A stretch of 64,000 nucleotides of DNA from Roridomyces roridus. Its lineage: Eukaryota > Basidiomycota > Agaricomycetes > Agaricales > Mycenaceae. The position numbers were made by a program, and so were the translations under genes. The stretch lies in the NCBI GenBank assembly GCA_029378245.1, contig JARKIF010000073.1:62001-126000 (forward strand), read 5' to 3'. Under the pieces are notes generated by a model, which was given only the letters and a program-made list of their open reading frames with translations, ran no database searches and was not told where the DNA came from. Shown one piece after another: positions 43,409 to 54,537 of this stretch (position 1 is the first letter of the stretch; each line of letters starts with the position of its first letter).

Positions 43409-45543
43409 TGATACGACTGCGTATTTCGCACGCGTGAAATCTGGCTAATTAGCTGTTTTGGTGCGCACACCAATGCCTCTGTCAGGTGATATACAATAAG
43501 GGATAGGACCGAGCTCCGTGTCGCTATTCGTGTATTAATGAGACAAGTACAAGTCGTCAGTACACTATGCTTGGCTATTCGTTCAAGTGGTCGGTTGTAG
43601 TGACTCCAATAGGCGGTTCGCGGGGACTACTACTTGTGGAGATACCATACCCAAGGAGATATACCAAGCCCAGGTGTATTCAGAAATGAGCTAGACTAGC
43701 TATAGAGCAAAGACGAAGGTTGCGCGGACGCGCAGTACTATCATGACAAGGTTCGCGGAGTACCTCGCGGACCGGTATAAGTCTATATATATGTATACAA
43801 ACAGAGTGGCTCGCGTAGGCGAGTTGGAGGAAATACTACCATTCGTTCCGGTATTGCAGAGACACCCAGAAAAGAGATGACAAGTGGGCGAGTCGAACTC
43901 GCGCAGGCACACTAGTATGATCGAGAACTGATCCGAGTACGATCATGATCATGAAAAGCGGCGGAGTCGCGGCAGACGATCAGAGCGATGATCGCGTCTG
44001 ACAGAATATGCCAGGAGTAAGCTCTGGATGGCGAAGATGGCGGACCGAGGTTATTTATGGACCTGGGTCGAGGGCTGTAGTCATAATGGGAGCTGGCTCA
44101 GCAAGAGAGTGTAATGAAACGACGGAATCAAATTACCAGGCCAATCGGCTCGAATGCCAAGGCGGCATGACCACCGATCAGACGGGCCAAGCAGCAACAT
44201 AAGCAACAGGACCACGCGAAGCGGTTCGAGGGGATGTAATATAGGTGACAGGGCACCTAGGGTTATAGGGAAAGTACGGAAATAGGGATGGCAGGCGCGT
44301 AATAGTAGTTATATCATCAGACCAGTAGGGAGTAGTATATAAGGCCCGTAGATCCCGCCCTTGCAGCATTGCATTGTACGCCTTCTTGCCTAGACATTGG
44401 GTCGAAGCTTGATCTGTGGTTATACAGTAGAGTTGCTCATATGGAATATTGTCGGGAGGGGTCTGAAGGCTATTCCATATGACGGTTATTCCACATGGAA
44501 TATATGTATTATTTTTTGAATTATTTAGTTTAATTTTCATAAGGTCAAAAGTAGTCTCGAAATAGGGAACAGCGTCCAGTCCCGTGCCATTCTGATGCTG
44601 AGACTGACCCAAGCACATACCACATTTGCAATACAGCCTTATACGGGCCCACGGTCTTCCCATCAACAGGATCAGTATGTGATGGGGTCGCGGAACTGGG
44701 ATCAAACGAGCTATTAGCGAGAGACAATGGCCACAATGAGCCTCAGGAGTGACAAAGTTGATTGTTATCAGTGAACAATACTGGATTTCAACCTCCGGAT
44801 CACTCAAACACGCTTATTTTGCCATTTTCGGCGACCGCAACGTGGAATAATGGGACCGGCAGCTTATTCCATATTCCAGAAGGCGGTGAGTGGAATATTT
44901 GGCTGCTCTCGACCCGGGAGCACCCCAAATCCTATTCCATACCACGGATATTCCACATGATATTATTCCACAAGACCGACTCTACTGTAGTGCAGTCTTG
45001 TGACTTCCGCGGAGATTTGTTGTATCATTTCTCTTAGCTTAGACGCAATATCAAAGGCACCCGAGCTCTGGTTCAACTTGGGTCAGCTATAGTAACATAC
45101 TTAAGGGGTAGTGGGTTGCCCTCTGTGCTATAGTTCCTCTTCGTGTTGTATCGAAGTTGTATTGGTGTTTGGATATTGTGTGTTTCGGTCAATAAAATAT
45201 AAAACCTTTTAACATCGTAACCTCGTGTTCGTTGTGAGCAGTCTACAAACCAGTCAAGAGATTCCTCTTAGTTCAAAAGACATTGAACTTGGTGTGAAAC
45301 CTCGAGAGTCAACCTACAAGCTTCCGAGAACCAAACCGCGGAGTATCAGTCTTATCTGTATACTTCAGACGACCCCGAACTCAACCGTTAGGTGTCAGCG
45401 TGCTAGTCAAGGAATTGTGTGTGTGTGTTGTGTGTGTTTTGTGGTTAGTGTGTTGTGGAGTTGTATCGCTTCGCGGTCTACTTCTAGGACATTACCTACT
45501 CGAGCTATCTACTATACACTAGTGCGCGTGACGCTGCGTATCA
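43409..45543 (+). repeat. 3' LTR of element 2 with a MITE inside
   Basis: Same as 29422-30975 apart from a handful of substitutions, a 563-bp MITE (44425-44987) and a 14-bp insertion near 45018. The purine tract GTGAAGGGGAGA precedes it; bases 42688-43396 between gene A' and this tract show only its likely 5' leader. Confidence 0.92.
44425..44987. mobile_element. MITE, Tc1/mariner-pogo type, 563 bp
   Basis: The 5' LTR reads GGTTATAGTGCAG. The 3' LTR has an insert after GGTTATA, starting CAGTAGAGTTG and ending CGACTCTACTG, followed by TAGTGCAG. The duplicated TA (44423-44424, 44988-44989) and CAGT ends are typical of Tc1/mariner/pogo elements. Several ATGGAATA/TATTCCAT motifs lie near both ends. 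No transposase is present. Comparison with the empty 5' LTR defines the borders exactly. Confidence 0.9.
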
Positions 45544-45547
45544 CCGG

Positions 45548-46779
45548 CCTCCTCAGGGACTCAGAATCATCAAATCAAGAAATCAGTAAAATAATCCTCC
45601 CGCGTGCCCAGGATCCCCTACCTGTATGGTATAACTTGTCAGTGGGAGCTCATGGATGCCAGAAAAGCTTAGTTGACCTCAAAAAGTGGAAATTCAATGT
45701 GCAGAGTCCTCCATTCAATTTTCATTGCCAAGCTGAACATTGGGTTGAAAGTTCGGCACTTGTTCTCAGGTGTTGTGAGTGTCAATGCCATACAGAAAGT
45801 CACCAGGATGAGGCCTAGGATATTCTACTCCATTAATCCAATCCCCCAAGTACAGGAACAGAACTACATATATGCCCCGAGACCAGACAGTGTTGTTTGT
45901 CAGGATTGATCTGTGGCCGAATTTCCCCATAGGGTCAACCATCACACCACCAAGTCTGTGCATCTTCTAGGCATCTCATAGGATCCCAAAGGGGACAACT
46001 GATCAATCAAGACCCAGAAATATGGCTTATTGGGGCTGTTGGGAGGCTCCTTGCTGAGGCCGCATACACAGATCATGCAAAAATCAACATCAGGCAACCA
46101 TCCACCATGCACGTCTGCATGAGTTGCCTTTCTTACACTCCAGGTGTGACTCAGTGACCCACATCTACTGTATACAGCCGGATTTTTACACCATGCAAGG
46201 CCCTATTTCAACATCGAGGCTGCCAAAGAGCCGTGGCCAAATGGTGGTTGAAGTTCTTTGACCCTGATAGGGTGTAAGGCGGTCACAGTTACCTCGCCTG
46301 TGTAATTGGGGCACTCCTTAGAATTGGAAGAGTTGCCCTATACATGCTTGAGACCTCTCATTAAAGACTACTGGCAGGCCATGAGCACCTTTGCCGTGTT
46401 AGTGGTCACCACTTCATTGACCAAGGGCTTCACAACCAAGCCACTTGAGACCGGATCTTTGGGCCCAGAATTGCTCAACAGACATCAAACTATCATCCAG
46501 TCCAATTCCCAGTTGCACCTGCAGCATTAAGTCCGGATAAAAGATCAAACACGCGGATTTGACGGAAACCAGATTTTAAAATGGATCACTTTCATTTTTG
46601 TGATCACTCTGCTACAGCAAGGAGAGGGTCAGGCAACTCAATATTTTACGGGTATATACTAGACCCTATAAGCCTCCTTCGAAGACCTTAACATTGCCCA
46701 GAAGTGGCATGGCTGTGAAGCAATGCATCAAAGAATTTCGAACCACGCATGATCCATTACATTTTCCGAGTCAGTATAT
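45548..46779. other. Host DNA right of element 2, with decayed coding sequence
   Basis: A minus-strand frame at 45766-45963 (HRLGGVMVDPMGKFGHRS, hydrophobic VVLFLYLGDW) may be a remnant of the same locus as 29040-29421. The region looks decayed and I cannot name it. Confidence 0.3.
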
Positions 46780-46877
46780 ACTCAGTAGCACTCGGAGTGT
46801 GTCTCGCCGACTCGGAACATACTTGAGTGGGTGAGTGAAGGAGGTTGGAAGGAAGGCCCGTTCGACTCGAGCTCAGT
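46780..46877 (+). repeat. tRNA-like repeat, diverged
   Basis: ACTCAGTAGCACTCGGAGTGTGTC at the 5' end and CCCGTTCGACTCGAGC at the 3' end; the acceptor stem no longer pairs well. Confidence 0.5.
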
Positions 46878-46987
46878 TCTTGAACAGGCAGCAATGATGT
46901 AACTTTTGCTAGGGGCTCTCTCAACCAACTGCATGTCTAATTGGAAAAAGAATTCATCATCGTTCAACCAGCGGGCATCGAGCGCAT

Positions 46988-47950
46988 GAGCTTGGTACAT
47001 TCGGCTGATTCAATTACCACGCTTCCAGAGGGTTCCCGTTCGATACGGGCCCGCGGATCATCAAAGAGTGACAGAAGACTCTTTTTTGTGCCAGCTTCAC
47101 CTCACTTACCCTGCACTTCGGCTGGTAATTTCGCCGAGCTGGGACACTTTCCGGGAGACAGATTGTATAGTATCCTCACCTTGTCGCTCCCGAGATAAAA
47201 TACGTGGCACAAAGGGATGTAACTTGTGACATGTCGGTATCACATGGAGTTTGTTTCAAACCATTGTTCACTGTCTGCTGCCTGAGGCGACTCTATATGC
47301 CTGGCCAGTGCATCCCCCTTGCTTTCTACTCGGGTAGGGGCAGTGCCCGTTCGATTCGGGGGCAAGGGATGGCAATGGAGTACACTGGTTTTTTTAAGCT
47401 GAAGCACTGATCCTTGCAACACTCTCGTTCTTCAATCATGGGATCTTCGGAGACAAGTCCTCAGCGGTCGCGAGTCAAAGGAAAATGTGGTTTATTTACC
47501 TATTTACGTGAATCGGTAGAGGTTCAATCAAGAGGCGACAGACCCTGTTCGATTTGGGACCGCGTCATGCTGGGAATTCCATCGTGTATTTTTTTGATCA
47601 AGGTTTCATTGGTACTACTGGCTCCATTCTGAAGAGTAGCCGGTATCCGAAGGAGAGCTAATAGGAAACCCTGGATGAGTAAAGGCTCTTCAATCAGGAG
47701 GCCGTAGACCCAGTTCGACTCGGGACCGCGTCATGATCATGCAGAGGTCGAAATCTACGGTGTTTTTTTCTTCCTTTGAAACTCTAGGGTTTCATTTGCG
47801 ATTCGTTGGTATATGCAGTTCTCAAGATCTCAAGAGTAGCTGGTATCCAAAGCAGAGATGATAGGAAACTCTGGGTTGCACTCGAGATTGCATTCATGAT
47901 CCCCTCCGAGATTGGAGAATGATCCCGTTCGATTCGGGGCCCGGCAATTG
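46988..47950 (+). repeat. Cluster of decayed tRNA-like 3' halves
   Basis: T-arm and B-box-like sequences recur at about 47030-47050 (CCCGTTCGATACGGG), 47343-47362 (CCCGTTCGATTCGGGG), 47539-47558 (CCTGTTCGATTTGGGACC), 47718-47737 (CAGTTCGACTCGGGACC) and 47922-47941 (CCCGTTCGATTCGGGG). Most lack a good 5' half. AGAGTAGC(C/T)GGTATCC-AGGAAACTCTGG-type segments also repeat around 47635 and 47832. Confidence 0.55.
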
Positions 47951-48072
47951 TGGTCCTCTACGTACGTCACTTTTTGAATCTTTTCAATCTAAGTAAAACC
48001 GAGAGATGAATCACTGAGACTCTGCTAACTTTATTTGTTTAGAGTCTAGACAATGGCCGCTTGTACCTCAAA

Positions 48073-48142
48073 ACTTGGTAGCACTTGGAGAGTGCGTCCG
48101 CCCGCAAATGGGTGACGAAAGCCCGTTCGATTCCGGCCGAGT
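48073..48142 (+). repeat. tRNA-like repeat, short copy
   Basis: ACTTGGTAGCACTTGGAGAGTGCGTCCGC opens it and CCGTTCGATTCCGGCCGAGT closes it; 70 nt. The middle stem-loop is mostly missing and the T stem is imperfect. Bases 48143-48491 hold nothing else except the leader of the next gene. Confidence 0.55.
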
Positions 48143-48491
48143 CCTTCAGAAGGCGAGAGTGAAATCTTTTTCGCGAACTAGTATTAAGACACCAAGACCA
48201 GTGAATCCTGCCAGTGAAGCGCTTATCCTTGGAACAAGTTAGAAGGACCGGGGATGTTGCAACTCTCTGGTTCGTGAATGAATCAGAATGTCTTCTTGAG
48301 CTCTATCCCAGCATTTGGCGGTACTTGGCGAATCGCGAGTCGAAAGCAGGCGTTCGGTATGAGGAGCTTCCCTGACCGCGAGAAAAAGTGACGATATTTG
48401 CTCTTGTTTGGTCACCAGCACCCACCACTCCTCCTCAGTGCCGCGTGCGTCGCTGCCCGTCCATTCCCAACTTGTACATACATTTCACAGA

Positions 48492-50991
48492 ATGCCCCGC
48501 GGTGGCACACCCTCTCAGCGACGGGGTGACAAAACCGATGGGAAGCGACAACGATCCGCCAACGGCCGGATGAGCGCCAGCGCGCGGGCTGCCCCAGGCG
48601 TGCGCACGGCTGCCAGCGTCCGAAAGGCCACCCAATCGCAGTCAGAATCCATCTCTGCGCCGCCCGTCGTCGTCAAAGTCAAGACGGAGCCCGTTCCCAC
48701 GCTGATTCCCCCTCCCGCTGGCAAGAAATCGTCACCAGGATGGCGCCATCCGGACGAGCTCAAGTTCATTCGGAGTGCAGGGAAGGAATGGTCCGACCTC
48801 TCCATCCTCCGATTCCTTGTCGACAATGCCTTCACTGTCCCTGGGCGCCCACCGTCCGTCGCAGAGCATTGGGTGCACATTGGGATACACAGCGACGGGA
48901 CGGAAGTTATCCTCCCGCGAGCGTATCGCGTGCCTTTACTTTGGGTTGCAAAGTACATGTGGGCCTCCCTCCAACTCGTCCTCACCGCCGCACCCGCCAT
49001 CCGAGACGAAGAGTGGGCCAACTCGCGGTTTGAGATCCTCCACATCGGAAGGTTGTGTGCGGCTCTCATCGACGCTGCGAGGTCACAGATGGACGAAGCT
49101 GGGACGATGGAGCGTGGATGGCGGCATGCGGGGTTCGACAGGGCTCTGAGACGATATACACGCGAGTGGCTGCTCTCTGGAGACGAGTTCATCCGCGGGT
49201 TTTGGAAGGAGTTTGGTGAGGGCGAGTATGAGGATGGGGATATTCTCAAATTTCGTGCGTCGAATTCAGTTCTGGCTGTTTTCTGCGTCGCTGATTGAGG
49301 ACAGCGTGGCCGACACGAGTACTCAAGGGGTTCAAGGGCTTTCGGCTGCTGCAGCCGGAAATCTCGGAGGGCATTACGGCTGAGCGATTCATGCAGGGAC
49401 TCGTCATCGACGACGGTGCGGGTACCTTTCATTGGATTGAAGCAGAGGCGAGTCTCGTTTCTCCCATCGTGGCAACCGGCCCGACACCGCCGCCGCTTCC
49501 CAAGAGACGCAGGGCAAAGGTGTGTGGTGTTTGATCCATTGCATATTCGGAATGAACATTGCTGCAGAAACCAGAACAACAACCTCCAGCACCACTCGTA
49601 CTGGCTGCACCAACTGCACCACCCGTACCACCCGCTCCTCCGGCTACTGCAGTTCGGTTGCCTGCCCCGCCGGCGACGCAATCCCTGTCCTTCCGTGCCC
49701 GTCCAGAAGTGTTCCTCGCTGTTCGTGCTTCCTCTTCATCCTGCCTCATCGCTCATTCTTATTCGTACCCAGAAACGCGCTGCGCCCTCCGACCCCGATC
49801 AATCCGACGCAGACGTTCCCCCTCGGCCGCGGTCTTATTATCGGGAAGAGATCGAGAAACCGAATCCTGCGCAAGTCGAGGATTCACTTCCGCCCAAGGT
49901 GCGTGTGTGCCTTTGATTCACGCTTTTTTTTTGTATTCCTGTCATGTGTCGACTGGAGATTCTAACGGTTTATCTTATCCCCACAGGCGCGGAAAACGCT
50001 TGCTCGAAAACGACGACGCACAGAGGATGTCGAGGAAGCGGAGGTCGTTGCTGGATCACAGCTGCAGGTGGGTGTTATATATATTCTTTCATTACTTGGA
50101 TATTGACATGTATAGGCTGCTGCGACTCCGAGTCCCGATATGGACGTCGACTCGACACGAGGTAAATCAGGCACGTCGAATACCCCTCCTGCACCACCGT
50201 CAGCGACGTCCAACCTTAACCTCGTCCCGATTCCCGTCCAAACGCAGCCTTTCGCTGCGATTCCCGACGTGGAGGTCGACTCTACGCAAGGCGAATCAGC
50301 CACGTCGAATCCCTCTCCCAGTCTTGTCCCACCGCCAACCACGTCCAACCTCCCCCCGATTCCCCAAATCCAAATTCAAATTCAAACGCAACCCCTCCCC
50401 CTCCCTCTCCCTTTACCAGGTATCAAGACAGAGCACTTTGACACCTGGCCACCACCCCTCCCACCTCTCCCACCGCTCCCTCCCCTCCCAGAGGCGGTGA
50501 ATACGACGACGGGCCTCGTGTATACGCTCGTTGATGTGGGCGAGGGGGAGCTTGATGAGGGGATGGAGCTTTTGTATCCGGATATGGAGATGGAGGTTGA
50601 GGTTGGGGCTGAGGTGGGGGAGAGGAGTTCGAGTTCGAGTTCGAGTTCAAGTTCATCCACGCCTACGCCTACACCTACGCCGAAGTTGGATGGCGAATTA
50701 CCGCTGTCGCGTGCACGGTTTGATTTGGATTTGGATGCCAGCCGAAATGGGAATGGGAATGAGGACGAGGGTATGGTGGTGCCGGTGCCAGTGCTGCTAG
50801 CGAGAGTGAATGCACTCGAGGCCGAGGTTGGTCAGCTGAGGCTTGAGATGGGGGCAGTCAAGGCGTTGGAGGGGAGGTTGGGCGTGTTGGAGGCTGCTTC
50901 TACTTTGAGGGCAGGTGGGAGTGGAAGTCACCCGCTCGGGCATCTGATTTCTGTGGATGGGGAGGAGGAAGAGGGAGGGAGGATGGCGTAG
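48492..50991 (+). CDS. Pro/Ser-rich nuclear-type protein, unknown function
   Basis: Seven exons can be joined: 48492 to about 49252, about 49303-49519, then exons starting near 49567, 49745, 49988 and 50118, the last ending with TGA at 50989. All phases agree. The product is about 730 aa. Residues 1-80 are basic and Ser/Ala-rich. Residues 80-330 form a folded domain with no match I know (WRHPDELKFIRSAGKEWSD, RVPLLWVAKYMWASL, FHWIEAEASLV). Then come Pro/Ala-rich linkers, a basic cluster RKTLARKRRR (likely nuclear signal), Pro-rich and Ser-rich runs, and a C-terminal coiled coil (LLARVNALEAEVGQLRLEMGAV). A chromatin or transcription role is a guess. The ATG at 48492 is the first in frame after a pyrimidine-rich leader. 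Confidence 0.7.
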
Positions 50992-51224
50992 GTATATGGA
51001 GCTCCGGAGTGTGGACGCGGAGTGCGGCGGTCGGGGGAGTCGTACGTTTATGTACGTAGATGGGATGAAGGAAGGAGGGTAGAGCGGCGGGAGCTCGAGT
51101 GTGAAGGATCCTGGATGATTAATTGCTTCTGTGAATGTGAGTTAGTGTTTGAGTGTAAGAAAGCGCGGTTCAAACTAACCTGGTCGCCGATAGGTTGGCG
51201 GAGTCGCCGCAGTCAAGCGGCAGG

Positions 51225-52462
51225 GCAGAAACGGTAAGAAGGAAGTTCCACAGACAGTTCGTTCAACTTCGTATGGGAAGCTACTCAATTACACACTCGT
51301 TGGCAAGGCCTCTGGGGTGCCTCGTTGTATCACATTCCGGCGACGTGATGTTTTTCGAGGTGGGCGGCAGTATTCGCGAGCAAAAGGTGACCAGCGCCAA
51401 TTACTCAGAGTGAGTGAGTTCCCGGCGCATACCACCTGTTGCCATTCTCACCCCTGGCTGTATTTAGTCTGCATTTGAGGCGGTGCGTCTATGTTGAATT
51501 CCACTTTTCATTTGAATTTGGTTGCTATTATTCAATTTGATTGCGGTGCTAAATGCCGATTGCAACTATAGACCGCTTCGGGGCTGCAAGCCTCTGTTTT
51601 CGCCTGCGTTCGCTATTCTCAGTGGATTCGTCGTGGACGGGCAGATATTGAGGCCGTTGTGGGATCGGAGAGGATTCTAACTTTCAAGGATGGGCCGCAC
51701 CTTCCGTATATTGAAGCGGTGGTCCGAGGTACGTCGGCTGGCCGTATTATTAACCAGGTACATTGATTCATATTGCACTCAGAGACGCTCCGGTAGCGGC
51801 CTGCAGGTGCGCCAATCACAGGGATCATAATTCCTTCAGTAATTTACATAGTTCGGTTCGGCATCCCACACCAATGCACGGCGGACGACATTGTGCAATA
51901 CCAAGGAGGGAGTATATCATCCGCTGTTATATGGTTGGTTCCTTGTTTCAATTTGAATTCAACTCTCATCGCCTCCCAGGGCAATTGAACACGATCCCAA
52001 GTACGAGAAACCCGATGAGTTTCGTCCGCCAGTTGTTGGGCGAAAGTGGATAGCTAAAGGATGGATATGACACCGGTGCATTTGGTTTCGGGAGGCGTGG
52101 TGAGTGGCCGCATTTCTTCATTTGATGCGAATGATGGAATTTTCCTCAGTGTGTCCCGGCACGCCCTTTGCCGAGCGGTCCCTGTGGATCAATATGATGC
52201 TGTGGAGATTCAACATTCGCGAGTTAAACAAACCCGAGTCCAGGACAGAGTATGGCGACAACGATGATCGGTTCAAAGGGAGGTGAGTCTTCTTCGAGTC
52301 GGGGATTTCTTTTCGGTCAACGACTTTTGACAGTTTACTGACCCGGCGCTTCCGTTCCCGCCGTTTTCGAGCCTCAGTCAGTTCACCGTGGACCTAATGA
52401 GACAAGAACGGTCAGATTTCGAGAGGGACTTGAGTCTTTTGCTTCCCCAGCGCAGGGAGTAG
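51225..52462 (+). pseudogene. Cytochrome P450 pseudogene
   Basis: Landmarks of a fungal P450 appear in order across short exons: an RRKFHRQF segment (near 51238); from 51572 TASGLQ (end of helix I), then GSERILTFKDGPHLPYIEAVVRETLR with the ExxR motif; LGIPHQCTADD; AIEHDPKYEKPDEFRP; the heme loop FGFGRR/VCPGTPFAER with its Cys ligand, split by an intron; and the C-terminal FTDPALPFPPFSSL. It is broken: TAG follows ETLR where Trp is usual, and a TGA and frame change lie just before the heme loop. Functional P450s insert oxygen into small molecules; this copy cannot. Sequence before 51225 (50992-51224) shows nothing clear. Confidence 0.8.
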
Positions 52463-53641
52463 TGCATTCGGGGGACGAATATATGACCAGGCTCAATGTA
52501 CCGTTTTAGGAAGTTGAATAGTCGTGATTGATCAGCGCTGCCGTATGTTGCCGTGGTTACTGGCATGTCTCACGAGTCACACCTAGTCACGCTGCGTCAC
52601 AAGACTGCTGACTCACATTTTTGTTTTTCCTCAATGCCTTCATCCGTTTTTGCGCCAGGCTCCGGAGGCTGTGGGCTCTGCGGAGGGCTGCGGAGGGTCG
52701 CGTCTATCCGCACACAGCAAAACTTATACTCCCTGTCGCTCGTGGTCTCCAGATTCCGGCTCCGAGTATCCGACGAGGCTCAGGCTCGTCTCGATTCTCC
52801 CACTGGTCGCCCTCGTAACCTGGTCCAAACCCGATCTTTCCGGCTGTCTGGCGCTAGCTCCAGGGCGTCTTTAATCTCTCTGATAAATGGCTCATATACA
52901 CCTCTCTCGGTCAAGTCTCTTGAGGCACCCAATGCAGTGTAGGGCTTCAATTGCTCCGTCATTACGGGGCTCTAGAGATAACTGGGGCCTTGGACTCTCA
53001 TTTGCCTCCGTCCACTGTTTCAGGTTGGTGGCGAAATGCTGATGGCCTGCTAGTCTCGATTCTCGACATTCTCCTCCCTTGTATTCCTTCGGTTCTGGGA
53101 CTGCGGGATGACAACGATGTCTTTCAGGTACGCGCTACTGTGAACCGCTGTGGATGATTCCTGACGCGCTTTGAGTCGCTACCGATGTCTGACATGTGTT
53201 TTAATGCCGACTTCTGTCGACACCGAGCTGTGCATTGCAGATCCCAATCTGACAGTGACATTGACAGCAACTACCTATTTACACCAGACGTCGTATACAC
53301 AATATGCGGACAGGTACATACGCTTCTTAAATTGACTCGACACCCACATTCACCGCACGTCTAGGCAAATTTTCAGGGATATTCCCATCGGGTTTCCAGC
53401 GCTGTATCGAGTCAATTCGATACATTCGACATTCCGCTGCGCAAAGTGCAGACCTGAAACCACGGAATTATTCCTTCATCCTCCATGGGAAATGTCCCAG
53501 TGATAGGCCCCGCAGGAGTCAAAGTTAAGCAGCCGCTCTCTGTTACTGTACATCGAGCACGAATGACTCCTCCCGTAACGATTTAAAGACTGCGTCGTCC
53601 TCTGGGTCCTCCATCACCGACCCACCAATCACCCAACCTCG
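52463..53641. other. No gene recognised; promoter of the GATA gene at the end
   Basis: Small frames of up to 129 aa occur but none is convincing. The last 150 bases before 53642 probably include the GATA gene leader. Confidence 0.3.
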
Positions 53642-54537
53642 ATGTACAACTCGTTTCAAAGCTCTCCCGACGACCAGTACTACCCATCGTGGTCTTACGG
53701 TACAGCATCTCAAATTCACCGCTCCTCTGTCTGACAAACATTCGACCAGCTTCCACGACTCCAATGCCAGCACAACATTCCAGCGGCCAATATGGCGCCA
53801 TGCCCTCGGGCCACGGATACCCATATCCTGGCCACGCTCCGGCAGGAGCTCCATATCCCCCTTACGATCCCCGGGCTGATTCGTTGGCCATGGCCAACGA
53901 TATGAACTATTCTCATCAATACAACTCCTCCATGGGCAATTACGGAGATACCGTACCAAATTCATATCCGCACAAGGCCCCGTGGAGTGCGTCGCCCCCA
54001 CATGCCCATGCACATGCCCACGGCCCTGCTACGATGCCAGGTTCACCCCCGGCTTCATCCCGCCATCGCCCCGGGCCCAGTCACCACCACAACAACAACA
54101 ACCATACGCAAATCCACATCCCCGAATGCTCACCCGACGACGATCCCATCCCGCGCGATCGCTCAGCCAAGAAGGTCTGCTCGCACTGCCGGACGACGGA
54201 CACTCCACTATGGCGGCGCGATCCCCGGACCCACAAACCGCTGTGCAACGCATGCGGGATTTACATGTATCAGCGGAATGAGGCGAGGCCAGAGGCGCTT
54301 ATTGCTGTAGACCGAGCGGGGCCTGAGATTGGTGGTGCATTTAGTGGCGGGCACGTCGGTGCAGATGAGGAGAATGAGTGTACCAATTGTGGGACACACA
54401 AGACGTCTTCGTGGAGGAGGAATCGGTCGGGGGCGCAGGTGTGTAATGCGTGTGGTGTGTATGAACGGATGAATGGACGACCGAGGCCGTTAGCCTTGAG
54501 GAATGACAAGATTAGACCGAGGACGAAGCCGCGGTAG
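53642..54537 (+). CDS. GATA-type transcription factor with two zinc fingers
   Basis: Exon 1 53642-53699 and exon 2 53750-54537, joined by a 50-nt intron (GTACAG...CCAG) in phase 1; 281 aa. The N-terminal half is Tyr/Pro/Ser/His-rich (QYYPSWSY, HAHAHAHG, HHHNNNNH). The first finger CSHC...CNAC has spacing CX2CX18CX2C, the second CTNC...CNAC has CX2CX17CX2C; both keep the W-R-R after the first pair and are followed by basic residues. They sit about 50 residues apart, near the C-terminus, which ends in a basic RNDKIRPRTKPR. Such proteins bind (A/T)GATA(A/G) sites in the nucleus; two-finger fungal members control iron or nitrogen genes. The Cys-rich linker of iron regulators such as URBS1 is not seen, so the target is open. 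Confidence 0.9.

Larger units (their letters stand above)
29422..45543 (+). mobile_element. Ty3/gypsy LTR retrotransposon, element 2 (full-length, with antisense cargo)
   Basis: LTRs 29422-30975 and 43409-45543 (offset 13987), starting TGATACG and ending CGTATCA. They are flanked by the 4-bp duplication CCGG (29418-29421 and 45544-45547). Primer site and purine tract are as in element 1. Gag, protease and pol are all open, joined by canonical -1 slippery heptamers. Downstream of pol, 4.6 kb holds two spliced minus-strand genes. The LTRs differ by a few substitutions, a 14-bp insertion and a 563-bp MITE in the 3' copy, so it is older than element 1 but still young. Everything needed for movement appears intact. 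Confidence 0.95.

Noticed and set aside
44178..44807. A 209-aa minus-strand frame as transposase of the MITE
   Set aside because: It runs across the MITE border into LTR sequence and has no transposase motif.
46988..48142. A CRISPR-like array because short motifs recur
   Set aside because: The repeated motif is the tRNA T arm, spacing is irregular, and the genome is eukaryotic.
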